Source: Euptelea pleiosperma
Lineage: Eukaryota > Streptophyta > Magnoliopsida > Ranunculales > Eupteleaceae
Direction of reading: 5' to 3'
Length of the DNA stretch: 64,000 nt
Assembly: GCA_035048495.1 (NCBI GenBank)
Contig: CM068549.1
Span: forward strand, 6,803,822 to 6,867,821
In this document: positions 1 to 9,757 of the stretch, one piece after another
How positions within the stretch are numbered: position 1 is the first letter of the stretch
Layout: the number at the start of each line of letters is the position of its first letter
Position numbers and translations under genes: made by a program
Notes under the pieces: model-generated
Databases searched by the model: none
What the model was told of the DNA's origin: nothing
Seen by the model: the letters and a program-made list of their open reading frames with translations, nothing else

Positions 1-2
1 AT

Positions 3-1532
3 AAGGATCATGCGGCTCTGAGATATCTAATGTCCAAAAAGGAGACGAAGTCGAGATTGATAAGATGGATCCTTCTATTACAGGAATTCGATCTAGAGAT
101 CAGGGACAAGAAAGGAACTGAGAATGTTGTGGCTGATCATTTGTCAAGGCTGACTTTAGAGTCTAATTTTGAATCTCAGCCCATTCTCGAAACTTTTCCT
201 GACGAACAACTGTTCGCTATCTCCGTCACCCCATGGTATGCTGACATTGTCAATTACCTAGTGACGGAGGAAATACCATCTCATTGGTCAAAACAGGACA
301 AAAATCAATTCCTGGCAAGAGTTAAGTATTACTCTTGGGACGAGCCTTATTTATATAAATACTGTCCTGACCAGATTATTCGTCTCTGTGTCCCTGAATC
401 TCAGCAATTAAACATCTTGTCCTCTTGTCATGACCAACCATGTGGTGGTCACTTTAGTTCCAAAAAGACGGCTGAGAAAATCCTACAATGTGGATTCTAC
501 TGGCCTTCTCTGTTTCGAGAAACACATATCTACTGCAAGGCCTGCCCTAATTGTCAAAACCCTGGCAGAATTTCTCAGAAAAATATGATGCCCTTGAACC
601 CTATTCAAGTCGATGAGATATTCGATATGTGGGGTATTGATTTCATGGGGCCCTTTCCTACATCCAATGGTTTCCAATTCATCCTCCTAGCTGTGGACTA
701 TGTCTCTAAGTGGATTGAGGCAATTCCTACAAGAACCAATGACCATCAAGTTGTGGTGAGATTTTTGAGGGAGTACATTTTCACAAGATTCGGAGCCCCC
801 AAAGCCATTATAAGTTATGGGGGTAGCCATTTCTGCAATAGAGTTTTTGAAAAGTTAATGAAAAAGTACGGTGTAACTCATAAGGTTGCCCTTGCTTACC
901 ATCCGCAGACCAGCTGTCAGGTCGAAATCTTCAATCAGCAAATCAAGCAGATACTGGAGAAGACAGTCAATACAACTCGTAAAGACTGGTCTACACGCCT
1001 CTCAGATGCTCTATGGGCTTACCGAACAGCTTATAAAACTCCCTTGAATATGTCTCCATACTGGTTGGTTTATGGTAAACCTTGTCATCTCCCTGTTGAG
1101 ATTGAACATCGCGCCCTATGGGCGATCAAAAAACTCAATTTCGACTTAGACGCAGCAGGAGAGGAAAGGAATTTACAACTCAATGAATTGGATGAACTGA
1201 GAAATGATTCATATGCCTTGTCAAAAAAGTATAAAGATAAAATGAAATGGATACATGACAAGAGCATTCTTAGGAAGAATTTCCACTAGGGACAGAAGGT
1301 CTTACTTTATAATTCTAGACTTCACATTTTCCCTGGAAAATTGAAGTCCCGATGGTCAGGCCCATTTGTTGTTACTGAAGTCAAGCCCTATGGGGCTATA
1401 ACTGTTGAGGATCCGAAGGATAATTCAACCTTCCAGGTCAATGGACAGCGTCTCAAACCTTTTCAAGAATTAGACGTGTTATCTATTCAAACCTTCGAGA
1501 TAGATCTTATTGATCCAATATATGAAGACTGA
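3..1532 (+). pseudogene. pol: E1 pol 3' end: RNase H tail and integrase
   Basis: The reading frame enters the window inside RNase H (the Asp of the TDH motif is at 6-8, with Thr changed to Lys; ADHLSR follows). It continues through the integrase zinc finger (HDQPCGGHF, then CKACPNCQ), the catalytic core and the C-terminal GPF module (WSGPF). Two lesions are visible. A CAG codon has become TAG at 1287-1289, separating the last 81 codons, which remain open to the TGA at 1530-1532. The second catalytic Asp of the D,D-35-E triad is TAT (Tyr) at 816-818, where E6 has GAT. The first Asp (639-641) and the Glu (924-926) are intact. The integrase of this copy is therefore predicted to be inactive even without the stop. 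Confidence 0.93.
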
Positions 1533-2061
1533 TGTTTCTGTCAATCTCTCTGAGCTCCAACTTAGTTGGGGGTGAATTTCACCCCCGTTGTGTCTGGCTG
1601 AAGACATAAAACTTAGCGCTTTCGAAAAGGCAATTCCGGTATTTCTAGAAGTCATTGAGTCACATGCATAATTCTTATATTTCATATATTATTATGGCTA
1701 TACAGGTACAATTCCTCTCACTACCATCAGGTATCACAAAATATCAGCCATACTGGTATAACTCTTCCTCTAACATGCATCACATTCAAAGTTTTCATAC
1801 ATTTTTGTCCCGGTCTGAGCACCGAGGACGGTGCTGTATTTCAGTTGGGGGTGAGGATTTATCAAAACTCATGTCTTCATAAAAAATAAAAAAAATAAAA
1901 AAATAAAAAAATAAAAATTTGAGAAAAATGAGAAAAAGATGTATTTTGGGGTGATAACCTGTGTTTTACAAAGTTTTCTGAGTACTTTCGAAATGCTTTT
2001 CAAATCCTTTACAATAATGAGTACAAAATTTTCGAAAAGTCTATTTATTGAAAATGATGTC
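1533..2061 (+). other. E1 3' non-coding region, part next to pol
   Basis: No convincing gene is seen here. Two conserved hairpins are present: a G5/C5 inverted repeat at 1568-1586 just after the pol stop, and AGCACCG/CGGTGCT with a 4-nt loop at 1818-1835. Both are preceded or followed by an AGTTGGGGGT tract (1565-1574 and 1843-1852) that matches the polypurine tract used at the LTR border. The region ends at the target site of S1 (ATGTC, 2057-2061). Confidence 0.7.
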
Positions 2062-3760
2062 TGAAAGTAGGATTTCTCCGTCGTTGAGAGAACTACCCTA
2101 ACTTCAACACAATTGTAATTAATCCGATTCTTTTTCTCTGCAAAAATTAAGAATTCTAGCACAGTGGAAAGTCGGAGTCGAATCCGCACTCGGGATTAGT
2201 GAACTTGCAGTAAAGAACATAAAATGACGGACTTTCTTCCTAGAAATTGATGGAAATGATTGTGGGGTGAGAGTGGTGATTGAAATGGTCTTTAAAACAT
2301 TATTTGTTGTGATTTTAGAGAGAGAATGCTATAAATATCAAGAGCATTAAGAACACTGATAAAGTAAAGCATGAAAGGTGACCTATTACAATCAAGTAAT
2401 AATGAAAACTAAAATTTATTCAAAGTAATTAAAAGTCTTACAATATTTGCTGGAACTACACTAAGTTAAGAAAGCAACAATGAGAGAGAGAGAAATAAAG
2501 AAAAAGAAGAGAGAGATTGTAGAGAGAGAAAGAGAGGAAAGGAGAGAGAAAGTTTTTCACCTTTGAAACTTACCGGAGATCGGCCAATGGTTGGTAGCAT
2601 GGGAATGTTGGCCATGAGAAGGGGGGGTTTGGCCAAGTCTTGGTGGAGAATGGAGGAGCGGCCATAGATGTACGATCTCCTCTCCTCTTCCCTTCTTCTT
2701 CTTCTATTTTTTTGTTTTTGCTAGTTTGGTCTTCAGAAAATTGAAGGTGAAGATGGTTAGAAATTAGAAGGGAGAGACGTGTTGGAGATAGATCGGCCAA
2801 GTGCAGGCCGTTATGGGGGGGTGGCGTGGCTGGTACAGGGTGGTGCACCAGTGACGTTCTAGTCGGTGAATCCAACGGTGGAAAGGCAGCTGGATGTCCT
2901 CTTTTCTTCTTCTCCCCCCCTTTCTTCTCTTCTTTTTTTTTTGTTCTTCTTTTTGGAGCTTTAATGGTAGCAGCTGGAGGAGAAAGGGGTGGTAGCTGTG
3001 GAATGGTGACTGCGTGTTCGCCGGCCGGAGTTGCAGGTGGGAGGGCAGCAACCTGTAGAGAGTTGCAGTGGAGGAGATCCGGCAGCAAGGAGGGCCTCAC
3101 GGTGATGGAGCTTTTGCTGCCTTATAGAGGTGCAAGCCTACTGGTTTTAATGGTGGAGGAGAGAGCTCAGGATGGACTGCAGGTGGCTGTTCTTGCTGGT
3201 TTTAATGGTGGAGGAAGAGAGTGACGGTGGCTCACCAGCAGGTTGTTCACCACGTCAAGAACATGGAGGAGGGCTACCTAGAGGGGCTGGCTTTTACTGG
3301 TTCATCGGACTTTGGATTTTCCGGTGAACCACTTGCAGGTGGGGCGAGCTGGGCGTGCACACCAGTCCGGTGGAGGGCGGTGTGAAACGGTGGTGGTAGA
3401 TGGTGTAGACGGCAACCAACGTTGCACTAACTTGGGAACCCACCGTTGGGTTCTGTGGAGGTGCTGGCTATCCAACAGGGTCAAAAGAGATGGAGAGAAG
3501 ATGGGTAAAACAAGGTAGAAGATGGCCGGAGTTCTGCAACTCCGGCGAGAAACAATGACGAAGAAGAAGGTGAAGAAGATGGAAAAATTGTCAAAAACCG
3601 AGGAGAAAGAGGGGGCAAGAGAGTTTTGGGAGAGAAAGGAGGGGATTAGAGGAGGATTAGGGTTTGAAAAATTAGGGTTCGTCCCCCTCCTTCCCCCTTT
3701 TAAAGCTTCCCTATTTCCTTTAATGGAAATAGGGGGTTTTTGAAAATAAAAAAAATAAGA

Positions 3761-3799
<39 letters not shown>

Positions 3800-4768
3800 T
3801 TTTAAAGTAAAACACTACTTTTTTATGGGGAATCTCCCCAATTAGTGGACCCCCCATTTAATTAAAATTATTTTGAAATTCGCGGGGTCCACTAACTGGT
3901 CGGACAGCGGGTCGATGAAGATGGGCCCGGCTACTGGCCCGCATGGATTGATGATGTCTATCGTCTCACAAGATGATGTGACAGACAGTCTGATGGCGAT
4001 CGGATGGATGGTGACTTGATTGGGACCCAGATTAGTAGATCGATGGATTTAGAGAGATCCAACAGTCCGATTGAAGATCCAACGGTCCGATGGAAGATCC
4101 AACGGTCAGAAAGCTAAGGAAGATGAGATAGAGCTGATGGGCAGGAGTTCTGGGGTTAGGTCAGTAGATTCAAGGACCGAGAGATGAAGAGAGAGAGAGA
4201 ATAAGGAGAGATGAGAGAGAAAGTATCAGAAAATAGAGATAAAAGCACTGGCGGAGGGTCTGGAACCCTGGTCTTCACTGTGACCATCCTCACGCTTCTC
4301 CAGTAGAGTCGACTATCATTCTTTGCTGACTCATGTGGCTTTAAACGCTTTGGTCCGTCTCTTGGTCATTGGCTTTCCTACTCTCTTCGTTCTTTGGGCC
4401 GGCTTTTTGGTCCTCTTATTCAGCCCATATTTGGCCCATATCTTCTAGTCATAGCATGTGGGCTCTTTAAGCTTTGATAATGGGCTTTCCTGATCGATGT
4501 GGGCTTGCAAGTCTCGAGAATTGTCCCATCGGGGTTTCCTGCGACAGAAGAGGCGCGTAATGAGGCTCTATCAGAATGACTTCATGTCTAGACTGTCGAA
4601 AATGTGTTTAATGCATGCAAATATACCATTTCGTCCAGAAAAGTGTGTTCTACGCAACAAAAGAGACTCTTACATAGAAAAGTAGATAAATAGAGTATTT
4701 TAACGTGGGAGAATGCAATAACGGTAAAAGGATAATTGCTTAAAATAAGCAATTTTGAGCGAATATCA
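2062..4768 (-). mobile_element. S1: solo LTR, reverse
   Basis: A complete LTR of 2707 bp reads TGAAAGTAGG at the left and GAATATCA at the right, with no internal region. It is flanked by the 5-bp duplication ATGTC (2057-2061 and 4769-4773). Removing it restores the sequence seen uninterrupted in E6 near 63491. It carries three copies of a 20-bp GATCCAACGGTCCGAT-type repeat (about 4051-4107), the tRNA-like B-box hairpin (4255-4269), a one-mismatch copy of the 26-bp palindrome (3709-3734), a TA microsatellite near 3768-3790 and a short CCGGAGTT/AACTCCGG dyad near 3524. A solo LTR is the usual product of recombination between the two LTRs of one element. Confidence 0.95.
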
Positions 4769-4773
4769 ATGTC

Positions 4774-6175
4774 TGTTTTGAAAAATCACTTATTAGCTAT
4801 TCATTCAGTTTGAAAGCAAACATTACTACAGTGGATTGAAAAATCTTTGAAAACTCAGATTCAGCAAAAATGTTCACATATCAACGTCAGAATTATCCAA
4901 AGTTTAGATTATCCAGAGATCCAAGAAGAACAATTGTGGAGACCTAACCTAGTGAACTTTTGAGCTTTTCATTATTTCTGAGGGTTTTAAATTATTCTGA
5001 GTCACAAGATGACTCACAATTCTTCAAGTCCCCTAATATTTCCATTGAGCGATCTCATTAACCCTTACTTTGGTCATGGAACTCAGAATGACATCAAATT
5101 CGGATTATTACAGAAAGAATCTTCTCTATATCCATTCGAGACATCGAAGATGAAAGTACAAACCCTAGAAAATGATATAGGCCATCTCTCTAACCAATCA
5201 GACTTTTTAGCTTCCCTAACATCTATACCATTATAAACTATTTTTGAGCCTTTTGATGAAAACTTTTTTTTGTTAAACCCATCAACCAAAAACCCAATCC
5301 CAAAAAGAGTTCAATATGATAACCTACTTCTGAGAGGGATCAAAGAGTATTTGATATGATTACACCAAGAAAAGAAAAGAAAACAAATGGTTTGTGCTGA
5401 AAGAAACATGATCAAAAAGAAAGAATGAAAGGAAAAAGAATTTGAAAAAGGTTGAAGAATATCCAAAAAGACAAAAAATTGAAAAAAGGAAAGAAGAAAA
5501 ATCAAGAAAATATTTCCCCTGGGAAAAATTGCAAAGAATAGTGAGATACCCTCTCAGAATTTTTGAATACCAGAATATCCTTCTTTTCTGAACCTATCCT
5601 AAGCCTTAATATAACCTATATAAGTCCTATTTGATTCTAGATTTGTACCATCATCAAGTGTGGAGAATGGAGAAAAGAGAAATTATAGAGTTTGATCCGA
5701 CGTTCTTAAGTGATATGATATTCCAATCATGAGATCTTAAATCTTCTTATATCCTCCATTCAAGAACTATATATGTGAGACGTTTGCCAGTTTTTATATT
5801 CATCTCCTCACATATAGTTTAAGAGAAAAGTATAAAACCATTTCTGAGTGATTCACTTCTGAGTGGTATACAAGTGAGGATTGAGGTCGAGGCGTAGAGT
5901 CTCTAAGGAGATCCAAATATCTCTACTACCAGATAAGGATGATGTTGAACACACAGTCACACTGAGTCTGAGTAATCTTTTGTTTGAAGGTCCATTTGTA
6001 GAAGTGTTGTATTTTGCTGATTAGTTCTAATTTGTGAATGATTTCTTACATCCTTCAAATAATCGGACAAAACGGAATTTTTTCTGAGTAATGCAAATAA
6101 GTTTTCTAGCATGTTCTGCCAAGCCCTTTTTAGCTCACTTATTTTGCAATAATTGCCAAGGATTGTCAATATGCT
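4774..6175 (+). other. E1 3' non-coding region, part next to the LTR
   Basis: An AT-rich stretch of about 1.4 kb containing one small conserved ORF (5009-5236) and otherwise no gene that I can recognise. The paired bZIP-like sites TGAGTCA and TGACTCA, five bases apart, sit at 4999-5017 over the start of that ORF. The same stretch occurs inverted in E2 (9758-11190), so the two form a long inverted repeat around the E1 LTR. Confidence 0.7.
5009..5236 (+). CDS. Small ORF downstream of pol, truncated copy (E1)
   Basis: The 75-residue product starts MTHNSSSPLIF and belongs to a short ORF found at the same place in E2 (116 residues, 10595-10945) and E6 (63732 to the window edge). In E1 a TAA replaces the GAA codon found in E6 and ends it early. 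It has no recognisable domain, signal peptide or membrane segment. Athila elements often carry an env-like ORF in this position, but nothing in this one resembles an envelope protein. Peptide conservation may only reflect nucleotide similarity between young copies, so whether it is a gene is open. Confidence 0.35.
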   Translation: MTHNSSSPLIFPLSDLINPYFGHGTQNDIKFGLLQKESSLYPFETSKMKVQTLENDIGHLSNQSDFLASLTSIPL

Positions 6176-6187
6176 AGTTGGGGGTTG
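6176..6187 (+). promoter_or_regulatory. Polypurine tract of E1
   Basis: AGTTGGGGGTTG directly precedes the LTR start TGATATTCGC. A G-rich tract at this place primes plus-strand DNA synthesis in LTR retrotransposons. The same tract borders the 3' LTRs of E2, E4 and E5 on the reverse strand. Confidence 0.85.
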
Positions 6188-6633
6188 TGATATTCGCTCA
6201 AAAGTGCTTATTTTAAGCCATTATCCTTATAGCGATGTCGCATTCTCCTACGTAAAACTTGTCTTTCCGTCGACTTTTTCACGTAAGAGTTTCTTCCAAT
6301 GCGTAGAGCGCAATCTTTAAACGAAAATTGACTATTTGCATGATATATACGCATTTCGGATAGTCTAGATATAAAGCCGTTTTGATTAAGTCTCATTACG
6401 TGCTTTTCTCTCGCAGGAAACCTGATCGGGCAATTTTCGAGACTTGCGGGCCCATGATCAACCATAGAAGTCTAATATCAAAGCTTAAGGAGTCAACAAG
6501 CTATGACAAGAAGATACCGGCCAAGTAGGGGTCAAGTCAGAGGATCGTAGAGCCAGATAAAGAACCAAGAGAGAGGAAAAGCTGAAGACCAAGAGATGAG
6601 CTAAAGTGATTCAAAGCCGCACCAACTGACATA

Positions 6634-6702
6634 AAATGACGGCTTACGTAATTGGTAAAGCCGACGGAAGATTACATTGAAGATCAGGGTTCATGACCCT
6701 CC
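6634..6702 (+). promoter_or_regulatory. tRNA-like pol III promoter segment in the E1 LTR
   Basis: GGCTTACGTAATTGGTAAAGCC can pair GGCTT with AAGCC like a D-arm. About 45 bases later AGGGTTC-AT-GACCCT forms a T-arm-like hairpin whose centre matches the B box (GGTTCNANNCC type) at most positions. The start of the hairpin is 498 bp from the LTR start, as in the other LTRs. Confidence 0.6.
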
Positions 6703-7495
6703 ACCAGCTCTTTTGCCATTATTTTATATTATTTTCTCTCTCCTCTCTCCTAATTCTCTCTCCATCTCTCTAGACTCTAATATCTAACCCGTAGATCGTC
6801 TCATCGTACCATTAGATCCCCAGATCTACCATCCGATCCCCCTCTCTATGATCGAAATGCTTATATCTCACCATCCGATCCTTATATCGATCATCCTAAC
6901 CCTCCGATCTCCATCATCTAACCTTAGATCTTCTCTCCTTTAGCATTATTCCATCTCTCATAGTTCTTCTACCGTTAGATCTTCAATTCGACCGTTAGAT
7001 CATTCATCTGACCGTTAGATCTCTCTAGATCCTACGGTCCGTCAATTGTAGACCGAGTCAAACCACCACCTCATCTCATCCAATTATCATAGTTCCATCA
7101 TCTAACAGCCCCCATGGCCAAGTGGCCCACAAGCAAATTGGAAGCCCACGGCCTTGTAACCCGTCCTAGAGCCCATGGTGTTTTGGGCTCATTTACCATT
7201 TTTTCCCCTGCCGGCCAAACGCACCCTAACCTACGGCCTCGCAAGAGGCCCATATCTATCTGGCCCATTAGCCCGCTTATCCTTGAGCCCATGCCGATAC
7301 CCATCGACACATGGTAACAAGGCCCACGGGCCAATTATCCTTGTAATGACCCAATCGAAGCAAGTGGCCAACATAAACCCATGGGCTCTCACAAGCCCAC
7401 ATTCAAGCCAATGGGAGAAGTGGTCAACTTTGACCACTTCTCATCAATCCCCAACTTCATTCCCACGGTTTCTCTCTCCCACAACAAACTACTCC

Positions 7496-7503
7496 TATAA
7501 AAG
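7496..7503 (+). promoter_or_regulatory. TATA box of the E1 LTR
   Basis: TATAAAAG follows ACTCC and is followed by purine-rich then TTGGGT...TTCCCTCCCCC sequence that also occurs after the TATAAGAG motif of the E6 5' LTR (52537-52544). The shared arrangement in two otherwise different LTRs supports a core promoter with transcription starting roughly 30 bp downstream. Confidence 0.65.
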
Positions 7504-9666
7504 AGAGAGAAACCTTGGGTCTTTCTTTGGTTCCCTCCCCCATTATTTCTTTCTCTCCTTCTTCTTCCTCTTCTTGAAGTGTGATCGTCGGAGCTCCCCA
7601 AACCAGCAACCTTCACAGCCCAAACGGCTGGTTCCTTCCCCCTTCATTTTCTTCTTCCCTTCTCTAATCTACCAGCCACCATTGATTCCGGCGAGAAGCT
7701 CGCCGAAATTTGCACTCTAACACTAACAGCCACCGGTAAAGCTCCTCCTCCTCTTCTTCTTCTTCTTCTTTCTCCTCTTCTTTTTTTTCTTCTTCTTCTT
7801 CTTCTTCATCTTTCCTCCGGAGTTGCTGCAACTCCGGCCTGCTTCTCCTCCCACAGATCTGCTAGGAACCAGCGTCTTCTCCATTAACGTGGATGCTGCT
7901 CCGTGCAACTCTCATTAAAGCAAAAGATTTCTCCATTGTTGCACAACATTACAACCTGCAAGACATCTTCACAGCCCAGAACTCCAGCAACCATCAAGGA
8001 GCTCGTGCACACCTGCGCAACACGCCCAACAACTCCCAAGCCACCACGTCTTTTAGCTGCTGCCCACTGTTCTCCAAACCGTAAGCTGTACCACAACCTC
8101 TCCACCTCTTTTGTTTTCATCTCCAGGAGCTAATCCGGTAAGAACTAGCACCTACTGGTGTTTCTTCTTCTTCACCGGAGTTGCAACCTGCAACTCCGGC
8201 CAGCGCAACTTGCTGCCCACAGCAACCAGCAACACCTTCCCCTCAATCTCCTTTGTTTTTCACAATTCTAGTTCGGTTTCATCTTCATACACGCTGTCCG
8301 CCTCACCTTCTCAGCCGCCCACCACCAAGGTTCCTACAACCTTCATCTCTCTTACTCCCTCTCTTCACCGGTAGACTCCATTAAAGTCGGTGAATTCTTC
8401 CATCTTCGGCTGCCTCCAACCTGCAACCCACGTTGCTGTCTACGGTTGCAACCAGCAACCCTCACGGCACCAACCTCTTCCGGTAAGATCACTCCTCTTC
8501 CTATCCTCCTCCATCTTCTCTTCTTCTTCTTCTTCACCGGAGTTGCAACCTGCAACTCCGACCGGCGCAACTTGCTGCCCACAGCAACCATCGACACCTT
8601 CCCCTCAATCTCCTTTGTTTTTCACAATTCTAGTTCGGTTTCATCTTCATACACTGCTGTCCTTCCCAGAGTTGCACAGATTGCACACTAGCAGCGCTTC
8701 CATAAATGGTAGTGCCGTGATCACCTCGCTACATCACCGGCTTGAAAGGTGAATCATGACTTCTTCTCTAGCCAGTGCATTTGTCTACACCTGTGCACGT
8801 CATCAGCAGATCGTATCTTGTTTCTCACCTTGATGCACCGTGTTCCTCCCAACCACAACAACCATTGGATCTCCTTTTCCTTTAGTTGCTGTGTCAACGG
8901 CCCACATCTTTGAACCGGCAACACGTGTTCTTTACATTAGAAAAGTTGCAGATCTGCAGCAGTCAGCATTTCATCTCCTACTTGGCCGACCACCTTATTC
9001 TTCTACCATCGAAATCTCCATCACCAACTGGAGAAAAGCAGCCACTATCTTATGGTGCTCTCCACCAACTTGGCCGTGATTTGCTTCTCTGAATGGTCTC
9101 CTTAGCCGTGGACTACATCACATCCTTACCTGCCATCATTCTCTTTCTCCAAGTGGCTGGTTCTATTCCAAGGTAACCCCCAACCATCTCTCTCTTCCCT
9201 CTCTCCTTTCTCTCTCTAGAGTTTGAGATCAATCTTTCTCACTAGGTTTCTCTCTCTAAACTATTTTCTCTCTCTACTTTTTCCTCTCTTTAATTCTGCT
9301 TTCTAGATTAATTTCTTTTCGTTTATTCAATTTTTGTAAACAATTGATTAATTATTAAGTTTATTTGAAGTATCTTTATTCATTGTGTTATCATTCTATT
9401 TGGTTCATGCTAACTAGTTGATAAAGTCTCGCTGAAAAGATTGTTTTAAAAAAATCGAATCACCTTTCTCACCCTTCCATTATTTTTAGCAGATTTCCTT
9501 TCATTTGTTCTTTATTTGCCCTAACCCCGAGTGCGGACGATATCCGACACGAGCCACTGTGCAAGTCTGCAATTTTGCAGATTAAGTAAACCAATTCGGA
9601 GAAATTACAAATATTGTTGAACTTTAGGGTTTCCGTAACCAACGACGCGGAAAAACCCTAATTTCA

Positions 9667-9757
9667 AAAAGTCGACAAAAATACAAGTTTTACGTAGGAG
9701 AATGCGACATCGCTATAAGGATAATGGATTAAAATAAGCACTTTTGAGCGAATATTA
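9667..9757 (-). repeat. Stub of the E2 3' LTR
   Basis: These 91 bp are the reverse complement of the first bases of the LTR (AGCACTTTTGAGCGAATATTA at the end, with one change from the usual GAATATCA). They are followed at 9758 by the reversed polypurine tract CAACCCCAAC. The remainder of the LTR was separated by the insertion of E1. Confidence 0.88.

Larger units (their letters stand above)
1..9666 (+). mobile_element. E1: Athila-like LTR retrotransposon, 3' part
   Basis: This is the 3' half of a forward-oriented autonomous element; its 5' half lies before the window. In order it holds the end of pol (RNase H tail and integrase), a 3' non-coding region interrupted by solo LTR S1, a polypurine tract and a complete 3' LTR. 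The first 2 kb is almost identical to 61450-63360 of E6, so the two are close relatives. Its right end abuts a reverse-oriented LTR stub belonging to E2, which shows that E1 inserted into the 3' LTR of E2. The target duplication cannot be checked because the left end is outside the window; the right copy would be AAAAG at 9667-9671. Confidence 0.92.
6188..9666 (+). repeat. 3' LTR of E1
   Basis: A complete 3479-bp LTR, the longest here, from TGATATTCGC to CTAATTTCA. The tRNA-like segment lies at 6634-6702 with its B-box hairpin at 6686-6700. A canonical TATA box is at 7496-7503. Downstream are pyrimidine-rich tracts, three CCGGAGTTGC/GCAACTCCGG dyads (near 7817, 8175 and 8541) within a duplicated block, and the conserved R/U5 end with the GTGCGGA/TCCGACAC hairpin near 9530 and the terminal AGGGTTTCCG/CGGAAAA stem. 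Many open frames cross this LTR on both strands but they are low-complexity and unlikely to code. Confidence 0.93.

Noticed and set aside
1533..6187. An env-like gene as in classical Athila elements
   Set aside because: No frame longer than 116 codons, and no signal peptide or transmembrane segment was found between pol and the 3' LTR in E1, E2 or E6.
7175..7720. A 181-residue plant protein frame
   Set aside because: It lies across the E1 LTR promoter, has no recognisable domain and is out of frame in the related block of the E5 3' LTR.
6188..9757. A DNA transposon of 3.6 kb with terminal inverted repeats of about 90 bp
   Set aside because: The inverted ends are two LTR starts: the forward E1 LTR and the reverse stub of the E2 LTR. 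The similarity continues outward into both 3' non-coding regions, and the E1 LTR ends at 9666 before the second repeat.
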